Shown here: piece after piece, positions 43,130 to 51,477 of the stretch | How the letters are laid out: every line of letters starts with the position of its first letter | How positions within the stretch are numbered: position 1 is the first letter of the stretch | Assembly (NCBI GenBank): GCA_029001845.1 | Contig: JAREWP010000079.1 | Coordinates: forward strand, 42,197 to 106,196 | Source of the DNA: Candidatus Magnetocorallium paracelense | GTDB taxonomy: Bacteria; Nitrospirota; Thermodesulfovibrionia; Thermodesulfovibrionales; Magnetobacteriaceae | DNA length: 64,000 nt | Reading direction: 5' to 3' | Program-made: the position numbers and the translations under genes | Notes under the pieces: generated by a model | What the model was told of the DNA's origin: nothing | What the model saw: the letters and a program-made list of their open reading frames with translations, nothing else | Databases searched by the model: none

Positions 43130-44029
43130 ATGATAAGTCAAAAAGCAGCAGATAAAGAGAAGAGGGGTAGAAAAATCACAATAACATACAGTGATGAAGA
43201 GTATGAAAAGATAAAACGAAATGCCGAAAAGCTCGGCTTGGATGTAGACTCATATTTGAGGACCATGTCATTGAATCCGGAGCATTATAAAGAAAAAATT
43301 CCAAAAGTCGACAAAAGACGGCCCCCTGCCGATATTACTCCAAAGGCTGAGGGAGTTGAGTTATTGAGGAATCTAAAGCTTCTGGCAAATTTAAAGGATG
43401 GGGAGCTTCAGGCTGTTTCAAGGAGAATAAATATCAGGAGATACGAAAAAGACGATACCGTATTGGTGCAGAATATGCCGAACAACCATATCTTCATGAT
43501 ACTTAGCGGAAAGCTGAAAGCGTCGCAAACAACCCATGACGGCAAAGAGATCATTCTGTCCACTTACCAGGCCGGCGAATACCTGGGAGAGATGTCTGTC
43601 ATAGAGGATAAACCGGCGTCCGCCACTGTTACGGCAATGGAAAAATCCTCTGTTGCACTCTTGTCTAAAGAGACCTTTTATAATTTACTGCCTGAGCAAA
43701 AGGGAGTTATTTTAGGTCTTTTGGAAGTATTATGTTCGAGAATTCGGACTTCGAACGAAAAAATAGAGATGTTAAGTTATACAAATGCCTCTCAGAGAAT
43801 AAAAATGCTCTTTCTGACGCTTGTGGAAAAATACGGGACAAAAAAGGATAACTTTATTGAGTTGGAGATAAGGCTCACCCATCAGGATATAGCCGACATG
43901 ACCGGCCTGATAAGGGAGACAGTAACAAGAATCATCAATCAAATGATTAAAAGCGGTGACGTAAGCGTCTCGGAAAAAAGATTTATCTCTTTTGCACCTG
44001 ATTTTGTAAAACAGGATTTCTGCCAGTAG
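43130..44029 (+). CDS. CRP/FNR-family regulator with N-terminal ribbon-helix-helix-like extension
   Basis: Protein of 299 residues, about 70 longer than ordinary CRP. Residues 13-47 (GRKITITYSDEEYEKIKRNA, then LGLDVDSYLRTMSL) look like a ribbon-helix-helix strand and two helices, as in MobC-type or plasmid regulators. The cNMP-binding fold (about 85-200) has GEYLGEMSVIEDKP but ASATVTAM where ligand-binding members have RSA, so the phosphate-binding Arg is absent and cAMP binding is unlikely. There are no FNR-type Cys ligands. The winged helix (THQDIADMTGLIRETVTRII) is well conserved. AGGAGG precedes the ATG. Confidence 0.9.
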   Translation: MISQKAADKEKRGRKITITYSDEEYEKIKRNAEKLGLDVDSYLRTMSLNPEHYKEKIPKVDKRRPPADITPKAEGVELLRNLKLLANLKDGELQAVSRRINIRRYEKDDTVLVQNMPNNHIFMILSGKLKASQTTHDGKEIILSTYQAGEYLGEMSVIEDKPASATVTAMEKSSVALLSKETFYNLLPEQKGVILGLLEVLCSRIRTSNEKIEMLSYTNASQRIKMLFLTLVEKYGTKKDNFIELEIRLTHQDIADMTGLIRETVTRIINQMIKSGDVSVSEKRFISFAPDFVKQDFCQ

Positions 44030-44039
44030 CAGGACAGCA

Positions 44040-44162
44040 CCATTAACTTAAGGGGTAAAGTGCCTTCCGACAGAAGCGGGTCATGCCTGAGAAGGCGGAG
44101 AGAAGCGGAGCCTTCGAGTTTAGCCGATGAAAGCGGAAGATGCTTTGCTCCTTAAGTTAATG
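44040..44162. repeat. Repeat D3
   Basis: Family D, ends CATTAACTTAAGGGGTAAAG and GCTCCTTAAGTTAATG; the interior is in the opposite orientation to D1 and D2. Confidence 0.88.
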
Positions 44163-44172
44163 ACATTGAGTA

Positions 44173-44204
44173 GCAGGGGCAAAAGATTTTTAGCCCCTGC
44201 GTTT
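44173..44204 (+). terminator. Rho-independent terminator
   Basis: GCAGGGGC and GCCCCTGC, perfect 8-base arms, then GTTTT. It lies between the CRP-like gene (plus strand) and the convergent S41 protease gene, and could serve either. Confidence 0.65.
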
Positions 44205-44208
44205 TATA

Positions 44209-45552
44209 TCAAAAGGCTTTTATGATTCGATCCAGCCCCTGGTATGTAATCTCTCTGCTCATTCGGTTATTCAAATGTTCATGACCGGGACTCCCCTCTG
44301 AAGAACATTCATGGTGTTTTATAAAATGTAAAGCTTCCCTGAGCGAAGCTTCTTCGAAGCTCCCGACTTCTTTACTGACATCGTCATCTGCAAAACATAC
44401 AGGCTCTATTCCTTCTGTATAATCGCCTTCATTTCGAGCATTTTCCAAATAGACGGTAATGGGAAGCAATAACTTATCTCCCACATGAAAAGTATTGAAA
44501 CCAAAAGGTTTCCCGCATGTCGTCGAGCCTATTAATATAACATCGATATAGGGAAGTAAACCGTAAATCAGGGCCTCGCCGGCGGAGCATGAGGACTCGG
44601 AAATGATAAAAAAAACTCTCTCTAAACTGAGAGAGGCTTCCATCTCTTCTATATAATAAGATGCATACTCCTCTGATCGGTTATTGATGGCGCGTATAAA
44701 GAGTTCTTCCCTTCCGGTTTTTCCGACAATAAGACTTGCAACCGTTTCAGCAGATAATAAATAACCGCCTGTATTGTATCTCAAATCGATAATCAGCTCA
44801 TCGATTTTTTCGCTTTTAAATGAAGAAAACATACTACCGATCTCTTCTAAGGAGAGATCCAGAAAAGTGTGGTAGTATAAATATCCGATTTTCTGTCCAT
44901 GGAAATGAAAAATATGCTTTTGATTGTTACTTGTTAAATCTATCCATGTTTTACTCATCGTTACCTCTGACATACTGCCACTGCTGTCTTCATAAGTAAG
45001 AGTATAAGTTGAATCATCAACTCCGCTGTCCCATATCTTATCCTCTTCTCCTTCTTTCCACTGTTTGTAACTGTTGATTTCAGAAAAAATCGTATCGTTT
45101 ATTTTAACAAGCCTGTCTCCTCTTTTCATGCCTTTTATTTCTGCAGGAGATCCTTTATATACAAAAGCAATGCGAAATTCTCCATTACTATCTCTCTTTA
45201 CTTTAAATCCGGTTCCATAATATCTTTTATTACCTGCCATTTCCTTGAAATCGCTTTCCTTTACGACAAGGCTCCACTTATCGGATTTTTTATATATTAT
45301 TGAGTCAAAAAGTTCTTCCAAAGAGCGGTATTGTGACGGTGAAATTTCCGGCAGCCTGCGGCTCCAGAGGTATTCCTCCTTCATAATCCTGTAAGCCTCC
45401 GCTATATGTTGTTGATCCTCGCCCTTTTCTATTTGATATTGAAAAAGGGATTCTTTGCCGGCAGTGCATGCATAAAGAGAGAGCAAAACAATGGCGATGA
45501 GCAGTAATATGTTTAAATATCGGAAATATTTCAAGGCGATAGATGTTGTCAA
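44209..45552 (-). CDS. S41-family (C-terminal processing-type) peptidase, probable lipoprotein
   Basis: Protein of 447 residues from a TTG codon; no ATG is available near the N-terminus. The hydrophobic leader ends in LSLYAC (Cys29, a weak lipobox). A PDZ-like region spans about 105-200 (FVYKGSPAEIKGMKRGDRLV). The peptidase domain has LIIDLRYNTGG, nucleophile Ser323 in SESSCSAGEA and Lys348 in GSTTCGKPFG, the Ser-Lys dyad at the normal 25-residue spacing. Expected to be periplasmic. It lies 17 bases after the antiporter gene, so the two are co-transcribed; a functional link is not obvious. Confidence 0.85.
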   Translation of the reverse strand: MTTSIALKYFRYLNILLLIAIVLLSLYACTAGKESLFQYQIEKGEDQQHIAEAYRIMKEEYLWSRRLPEISPSQYRSLEELFDSIIYKKSDKWSLVVKESDFKEMAGNKRYYGTGFKVKRDSNGEFRIAFVYKGSPAEIKGMKRGDRLVKINDTIFSEINSYKQWKEGEEDKIWDSGVDDSTYTLTYEDSSGSMSEVTMSKTWIDLTSNNQKHIFHFHGQKIGYLYYHTFLDLSLEEIGSMFSSFKSEKIDELIIDLRYNTGGYLLSAETVASLIVGKTGREELFIRAINNRSEEYASYYIEEMEASLSLERVFFIISESSCSAGEALIYGLLPYIDVILIGSTTCGKPFGFNTFHVGDKLLLPITVYLENARNEGDYTEGIEPVCFADDDVSKEVGSFEEASLREALHFIKHHECSSEGSPGHEHLNNRMSREITYQGLDRIIKAF

Positions 45553-45569
45553 TTTCGATTACCTGTTTG

Positions 45570-46763
45570 CTAATGTCTTTGAGGGATCTCAATAATATTT
45601 GTTTTATATTTCTGAAATACAATTTTCGTAAGGACAGGGGTAAACAGGTTGTTTACAAAGATCGTTGTGATCAGTATGGAGAACATAACCTGAGATATGT
45701 ATCCCCCGTCAAAGGCAATGGATATGATAACGAATGCAATTTCGGCCCGCCCGTTCATACCGGTTCCTATTACAGCGGCCTCTCCCTTGCTAAAGCCTTT
45801 CATCATAGCGCCAATACCGGAACCAACTATTTTTGAAGCGCTTGAAACCAGTACCAGCAAAATAAAAAACATAATATACTTTGTGTCCTGAAAAAAGTCT
45901 AATTTGACATTAAAACCCAGGGAAACAAAAAAGACAGGTCCCAAAAAAGAAAAGGCCGTTCCGAAGACCCGATCCTCTACTTTAGAGAAAATCTTTTTTG
46001 AAGAATTTTTCTCCTGAAAAAAGAGTCCTGCAAAAAAAGCTCCGAATATAAAAGAGAGTCCCATCTCTTCGGCAAACACTCCAAAGGCCAGCGCCACGAT
46101 TATTAAAAAGGTAAAGGCCTTTCGATTTTCCGTGTTAAAGATGTTGTTAAAATATGGATAGATTTTTAGTCCTATAAAGGCCGATACACTGAAAAAAACA
46201 ATCAGCTTCAGCCCGATATTGACAAATATTCCGCTACTTACGGTACCGCTGTTTGCGATGCCAATGACTATGGAGAGGAGTATTAGCGTAATAATATCGT
46301 CTATTACAGCAGCGGACAAGACAATCCTCATAAGCGGTGTTTCCGAGATTTTAAGATCTCGGAATACCTTAATTGTGATAACGACAGCGGTTACGCTCAT
46401 CGCAGCGCCTGTAAAGAGCGCCGTAATCAGGTCGATACCGAAAAGCAGGGATAAGGATATGCAGCATATAAAGGGAAGGAGCGCCCCGCCGATGGCGATA
46501 AAAATCGATTTTTTAAAGGCCTGAAAAAATTCGAAGGGATTGGTTTTAATGCCGGCATGGAGCAACAGAAAAAAAATCCCGATATGGGCCAGAAGACTAA
46601 TATAGGCGTCAGGCGTGAATATGTGTAATACAGCGGGGCCTAAAACGATACCTGCCGTGAGTTCGCCCAAAATGGTAGGAATACCAAAATACCGTAAGGT
46701 AAGGGTTGTAACCCAGACAACCAATAGTAAAATCAGAAGGTGTTGAAAAATATCCCTGTCCAT
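45570..46763 (-). CDS. Cation:proton antiporter (CPA2/KefB-like)
   Basis: Integral inner-membrane protein of 397 residues with about 12 hydrophobic segments. Signatures of the monovalent cation:proton antiporter-2 family are visible: IPTILGELTAGIVLGPAVL near the N-terminus, SAAVIDDIITLILLSIV with the paired Asp residues of the ion path, GLSFIFGAFFAGLFF and GTGMNGRAEIAFVI. There is no C-terminal TrkA-N domain, so it is not a full KefB/C. Likely exchanges Na+ or K+ for H+. Co-transcribed with the S41 protease gene. Confidence 0.9.
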   Translation of the reverse strand: MDRDIFQHLLILLLVVWVTTLTLRYFGIPTILGELTAGIVLGPAVLHIFTPDAYISLLAHIGIFFLLLHAGIKTNPFEFFQAFKKSIFIAIGGALLPFICCISLSLLFGIDLITALFTGAAMSVTAVVITIKVFRDLKISETPLMRIVLSAAVIDDIITLILLSIVIGIANSGTVSSGIFVNIGLKLIVFFSVSAFIGLKIYPYFNNIFNTENRKAFTFLIIVALAFGVFAEEMGLSFIFGAFFAGLFFQEKNSSKKIFSKVEDRVFGTAFSFLGPVFFVSLGFNVKLDFFQDTKYIMFFILLVLVSSASKIVGSGIGAMMKGFSKGEAAVIGTGMNGRAEIAFVIISIAFDGGYISQVMFSILITTIFVNNLFTPVLTKIVFQKYKTNIIEIPQRH

Positions 46764-46800
46764 AAATCATTATATATAAATTCCAAATATTCCTTCAAAT

Positions 46801-46920
46801 CTCCTCTCCCTTTGAGAGGAGAGAGAGGTGAGGGGTGACAGTGGAGAAGCGTTACCGTATCGAGTACCATACCGTACCCCCTCACCCCAACCCTCTCCCC
46901 CTTCAAAGGGGGAGAGGGAG
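46801..46920. repeat. Repeat C5 (inverted orientation)
   Basis: Family C in the same orientation as C2. It is followed by GGACAGGCGTCTCGCCTGTCC at 46981-47001, a separate small palindrome. No gene is seen in 46764-47121. Confidence 0.85.
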
Positions 46921-47121
46921 TAAAAAATGTAGCCGAAGACGTTAGCTTGATCACAGAATTTCAAAAAATAACGACCCCCAGGACAGGCGTCTCGCCTGTC
47001 CTATATACCGAAATTTCTCTATGGCAGTTCTAAACAGGAAAATCCGTCAGAATGACGTTAACTTAAGAAAAAGATAAGTCATTCGCCATTGATCTTTAAT
47101 AAACGCAGCATAGACACATTA

Positions 47122-48969
47122 TCAACTTACTACAGTTAATTCCGTCGATTGAGAGAGTGATTTTTCCGAATTGACGACTGAGCCGGTAGTCGCATCGGTT
47201 GTGCAGGCTGCAATCGAGTCTAACAGTATTTCCGATTGTGATGAAAGCTCTTTGGATGTTGCAGCCATCTCTTCTGACGCCGAAGCAGTCTGTTGAATTA
47301 CCTGATCGAGCTGCTGAATGGATTTGTTGATTTGCTCGACACCGGCGTTTTGTTCACTTGTTGCTGCACTGATTTCCTGCACTAACTCTGCTGTTTTTTG
47401 AATATCGGGAACAAGTTTTTTTAGCATCTCTCCCGCCTTTTCCGCAACCGTAACGCTCGATGCCGAAAGTTCGCTTATCTCTCCGGCGGCGGTCTGGCTG
47501 CGTTCCGCCAGTTTTCTTACTTCAGAGGCAACGACTGCGAACCCCTTGCCGTGCTCACCGGCGCGCGCCGCCTCGATCGCCGCATTTAAGGCCAGCAGGT
47601 TCGTCTGTCGAGCGATCTCTTCTATTATGGATATCTTTCCTGCTATCTCCTTCATCGCTGCAACGGCTTCTGTCACAGCGTCGCCGCCTTCTCGAGCGTC
47701 CGACGACGCCTGCACGGCAATCGTCTCCGTCTGCTTTGCATTATCAGCGTTTTGTTTGATATTGGAACTCATCTCCTCCATGGACGATGAAGCCTCTTCG
47801 GCAGCGGCGGCCTGTTGGCTTGCCCCGTCGGATAATTGTTGTGAAGTGGAGCTTAGCTGACTGCTGCCGGCCGAAACATGCTCGGCAGTGATTCTTGCGT
47901 TATTCATAAAGTTACAAAGATTATCTATCATGATATTCATAGAGGTAAGCAGGCTGCCGATCTCGTCTTTCCCGTAAACCTTCAGCTTTTGAGTTAAATC
48001 GCCGTCAGCTATCAAGTCAGCCACTTTCTCCGCCTCTATTAAGGGGCGAGTAATTCCTATCACAATTACCTGCATAAGAGTAATAATAATCGCGCCTGTC
48101 AACACAATGGCAATGATCATTATCGTTGTGACACGATTTTTACTCTCTTTTTGAAAAACCTCATTTCTTTCTACAAGCTGTCCTGCCTTTTCTTCGACCT
48201 CTTCTATAAAGGGTTCTACTGCATGAACCGCTTCTCTAAACACGTTGATCTCATTACCCACCTTTTTCGTTCCTTCCGCCATGGCGAGAAAGCTCTTGTG
48301 GTAATCCTCCATCTTTGTCGCGATGAACTTCTGCACGTCCTCAGGTAAGGACGATGCCTTCATAATATCGAAAAACTCCGTTTTCCTCTTTCCTATTCGC
48401 CCGATATACTTCTCGGCCTTTCTCATCATAAAATCTTTTTCATGACGTCTCATCATCAGCATTTTAATGGTCAGGTCCTTTTCACCATATTTCTTTAATT
48501 CTGACTCTACTTCATGAACAGCTTTTCTCAGATGACCTAAAAGCCCTGCCTTCTCATTGAGACCCAACTCTGTTTTTAAAAGAGCCACATTTTTAAAACT
48601 TTCATGATATGCCTTTATCAGTCCCTTTAGTTCCCCGATGTGAGAACGTAGTTCATTGTCTTTGATCAGCTCGTTTAATCTGTCGGCATATTTATAGACC
48701 TCATCCATTTTTTTCTGATGTTTCTCCAGATATTTCTCATCGTTTCGTAAAAGGAAGTCCTTCTCGCTTCTCCTTGCCTCAAGGAGATAAATACTTACAT
48801 GATCAACAGATTCGACTATCTCCGCTATTCGCAGATCTTCGGCATGAGTCTGATTTTGTATTTGCAGACTGTGTCTGTAAACAAGGCCGATAACTAAAAA
48901 GCCCGCGATTAATATAAACGATAAAAAAAACATCTTATAACGTATTTTTAAATTATTTAAGAAATTCAT
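47122..48969 (-). CDS. Methyl-accepting chemotaxis protein with HBM-like sensor
   Basis: Protein of 615 residues. TM1 at about 13-30; a periplasmic all-helical region (31-280) with two similar halves ([20 protein letters not shown] and [20 protein letters not shown]), the pattern of the helical bimodular (HBM) sensor; TM2 at about 283-303; HAMP; and a long signalling coil with the kinase-control tip [20 protein letters not shown]. It has no obvious CheR-binding pentapeptide. HBM receptors in other bacteria sense organic acids. No che genes are nearby. AGGAG lies six bases before the ATG. Confidence 0.93.
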   Translation of the reverse strand: MNFLNNLKIRYKMFFLSFILIAGFLVIGLVYRHSLQIQNQTHAEDLRIAEIVESVDHVSIYLLEARRSEKDFLLRNDEKYLEKHQKKMDEVYKYADRLNELIKDNELRSHIGELKGLIKAYHESFKNVALLKTELGLNEKAGLLGHLRKAVHEVESELKKYGEKDLTIKMLMMRRHEKDFMMRKAEKYIGRIGKRKTEFFDIMKASSLPEDVQKFIATKMEDYHKSFLAMAEGTKKVGNEINVFREAVHAVEPFIEEVEEKAGQLVERNEVFQKESKNRVTTIMIIAIVLTGAIIITLMQVIVIGITRPLIEAEKVADLIADGDLTQKLKVYGKDEIGSLLTSMNIMIDNLCNFMNNARITAEHVSAGSSQLSSTSQQLSDGASQQAAAAEEASSSMEEMSSNIKQNADNAKQTETIAVQASSDAREGGDAVTEAVAAMKEIAGKISIIEEIARQTNLLALNAAIEAARAGEHGKGFAVVASEVRKLAERSQTAAGEISELSASSVTVAEKAGEMLKKLVPDIQKTAELVQEISAATSEQNAGVEQINKSIQQLDQVIQQTASASEEMAATSKELSSQSEILLDSIAACTTDATTGSVVNSEKSLSQSTELTVVS

Positions 48970-49484
48970 TATACTCTCCTATTATTAAAGATTGTGGAAT
49001 TTTTTATGTCAGGCTGACCAACTGTGTTTAATGTAGCCTGCGCCAGGGTGCTTACATATTACCTTTTTGGCGGAGCGCGATTGTCGATTAATCGAGCGCC
49101 CAAAAGGGAAGAGATGTTTATTCTTTTATGAATGGGTTTTAAAAAGATAAAAGGAGATAATGCAAGAGATATCAGTGTCTGGAAATGGTGAGTCGAGTCA
49201 AAGTGCAAAACGAATTGGCTCGACACTATAGAAAAAGTGCACTTTGGATGATTCTGATCATCATATTGATGATGGTAGTCAAGCAGAGTAAAAACAGCGA
49301 TATAGAGTACGATTATCTTAATAAATATAAAAAGCCTTTTTTTAACTCTCATTTTTTCGCGCCTTTGAAGAACTACTCTATAGATGCACTGAGATTGAGA
49401 CCTTTCTCTATTCGTGCAATAAAGAACTCTATAGTGTTTTATTGGAAAGAAGAAACAACACTGATTGACAGTAATAAATTGGCA
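48970..49484. other. Intergenic region, no convincing gene
   Basis: Open frames occur on both strands (49059-49352 minus, 49185-49484 plus), but they overlap each other, lack ribosome sites and resemble no family I know. Read as non-coding. Confidence 0.55.
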
Positions 49485-49585
49485 GTTGTTCGCTGTGATC
49501 TGAAGTCAGAGTTCTTACCATGAAAAATTAGGCAAATCTCTTTAAAGGGACGACATATTCCCCGAACTCAGTGAAGAGTTACCTA
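49485..49585. repeat. Repeat B, partial copy
   Basis: GCAGTTGTTCGCTGTGATCT at the left, AAATCTCTTTAAAGGGACGA in the middle and CCCCGAACTCAGTGAAGAGT at the right align with B2 with many changes. A decayed copy. Confidence 0.5.
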
Positions 49586-49665
49586 AATTGTTTGTTTCTT
49601 CCGCGCCTGTGTGAATACCTATTTTAAATTTTTTTAAGTATATAAGTAAATCTAAAAAAGATGTA

Positions 49666-49818
49666 ACAGTTCATGGGGGGCAGGGATCAGAGGTCAGTTA
49701 CTGTTATAACTTCTTCATCCATTGTCTGACAGGCTGTTATTACTCATAAATACGGTTTTTTTATTGGAGAAAGGCTCCGTCATATAAAGCCGGCCTCCGA
49801 TCTCCAACCCCTGTGAAC
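49666..49818. repeat. Repeat B, diverged copy
   Basis: AACAGTTCATGGGGGGCAGG and GATCAGAGGTCAGTTACTG at the left; GGCCTCCGATCTCCAACCCC and TGTGAACTATTA at the right. The ends fit family B while the centre differs. No gene is seen in 49819-49992. Confidence 0.5.
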
Positions 49819-49992
49819 TATTACGAAAAGACTTTACCAGGAGCAAACGTCCATAAACCTCCGCATCACCACAAGGCATGAAAATTATTAAACAATATTG
49901 GTAGGGGCGGACAGGCAGGTCCGACTTTACATTTTTTGTAGTAGTCTATTTTCGGAGCATTGGAATTCCTTAGTTGATTAAGTTAAAATAGC

Positions 49993-50159
49993 CGTAACTG
50001 TTCACTGTGATCTGAGGTCAGTTGAAGATAAAAGGTGCTTTTTTTTTCCGAATTTCATGAGCATCATTAGCATTACCACCCTTTTCGGAGTTTTTACTGT
50101 AAAAATAAGACAAATCTCTTTAAGCAGACCTCCGATCCCTGAACTCTGTGTACAGTTAC
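49993..50159. repeat. Repeat B2
   Basis: Full-length family B copy with inverted ends GTAACTGTTCACTGTG and CTCTGTGTACAGTTAC. It ends 22 bases before the start codon of the next gene, so that gene's promoter probably lies within the element. Confidence 0.85.
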
Positions 50160-50181
50160 AAATAGCCCTAAAAAGATAGTC

Positions 50182-51426
50182 ATGGATAAAAAGCAGACCA
50201 TACTTATAGTTGACGATACTCCCGAAAACATTGATGTGCTTAAAGGTTTGATCAAAAGGGAGTATAAAGTCAGAGTGGCTTTAAACGGAGAAGATGCTTT
50301 GAAGCTGGTTCGCTCCGATAATCCGCCGGACCTTATACTTCTGGATATAATGATGCCCGGCATGGACGGATATGAGGTTTGCAGAAGATTAAAGAATAAT
50401 AATTCCACAAAGGAAATTCCGGTTATTTTTATTACAGCCAAGGGCGATTACAAAGACGAAAAAATGGGGCTTGAGATAGGAGCGGTCGATTATATTACAA
50501 AACCATTTAACCCGGCGATCGTCGTAGCCAGAGTGAAAACCCACCTCTCCCTTGCTGATGCATTGAAGAAGCTGGCTGAACAAAACGAAAATTTGTCGGA
50601 GAAAGTAGAAATCGAAACAAAAAAAAGACAACAGAAAGAGCAGCTTTTAATTCAACAGTCAAAAATGGCGGCAATGGGAGAGATGATAGGGCTCATCGCG
50701 CATCAGTGGAGACAACCGCTGAATGCGATCAACATTATTGTCCAGGAGATACTTGACGCCTATGAATATGGGGAGATGAACGAAACCCTTTTAAAAGAAT
50801 CGATAAGCGATACTTTAAAGCAAACGGCCTTTATGTCGGATACGATTGAGGATTTCAGAAATTTCCTGAAGCCCAGCAAAGAGAAAATGGAGTTTAGTAT
50901 TTATTCCGCCATCGTCGATACAGTCAGGTTGCTGGAAAAACAGGTGGCCAAAACGGGCATTGAAATAGTTATGGAATGTATTGTCGGAGCTACAACCAAG
51001 CTTACGCACTTGCCGGTGGCGAATAAGTCTGACTCTTGCTGTCTCTGCGGTTTGGACCATAAAATATCCGGCTATCCCAATGAGTTTAAGCAGGTGATTT
51101 TAAATCTCCTGACTAATTCAAGAGATGCTATTATTAAAAGAAAAGAGTCCGGAGGATTCAGGGAGGATGAGGAAGGGCGGATAGCTATAAAACTGGGAAC
51201 TTCAAATGAGGGATATGTAATCAGAATAAGAGATAACGGCGGAGGAATATCGGAAGAGATTGAGGATAAGATATTCGAACCCTACTTTTCCACAAAGGGA
51301 GATGAAGGTACGGGAATAGGGTTGCATATGTCCAGAACCATCATTGAAGGTAACATGTCAGGCAGGCTTTTTACTGAAAAGATTGAAAATGGTGTGGAGT
51401 TTGTAATAGAGTTGAGTCCTTCCTGA
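50182..51426 (+). CDS. Receiver domain-histidine kinase with Cys insertion
   Basis: Protein of 414 residues. Receiver (5-122) with Asp55 (LILLDIMMPGMDGYEV) and Lys107 (ITKPFNP). A coiled coil leads to HisKA with His174 (LIAHQWRQPLNAIN) and HATPase with LNLLTNSRDAI, DNGGGI and DEGTGIGLHMSR. Before the N-box there is an insertion with Cys at about 266, 286, 287 and 289 (NKSDSCCLCGLDHK), at the same place as the Cys-rich insertion of the kinase at 41469. The receiver is closely similar to that of the next gene, so the pair probably arose by local duplication. No membrane segment. Confidence 0.92.
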   Translation: MDKKQTILIVDDTPENIDVLKGLIKREYKVRVALNGEDALKLVRSDNPPDLILLDIMMPGMDGYEVCRRLKNNNSTKEIPVIFITAKGDYKDEKMGLEIGAVDYITKPFNPAIVVARVKTHLSLADALKKLAEQNENLSEKVEIETKKRQQKEQLLIQQSKMAAMGEMIGLIAHQWRQPLNAINIIVQEILDAYEYGEMNETLLKESISDTLKQTAFMSDTIEDFRNFLKPSKEKMEFSIYSAIVDTVRLLEKQVAKTGIEIVMECIVGATTKLTHLPVANKSDSCCLCGLDHKISGYPNEFKQVILNLLTNSRDAIIKRKESGGFREDEEGRIAIKLGTSNEGYVIRIRDNGGGISEEIEDKIFEPYFSTKGDEGTGIGLHMSRTIIEGNMSGRLFTEKIENGVEFVIELSPS

Positions 51427-51477
51427 TATTATAGTAAAAAGTTTTGTCCTTAATCTTTCCAAAAATCAAGGAGCTTT

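Noticed and set aside
44173..44204. Possible small RNA between CRP-like and S41 genes
   Set aside because: A simple terminator explains the hairpin; no promoter is seen for an RNA gene.
49059..49523. Two open frames (97 aa minus, 112 aa plus)
   Set aside because: They overlap each other, have no ribosome site, match no known family, and the plus-strand one runs into a decayed B repeat.
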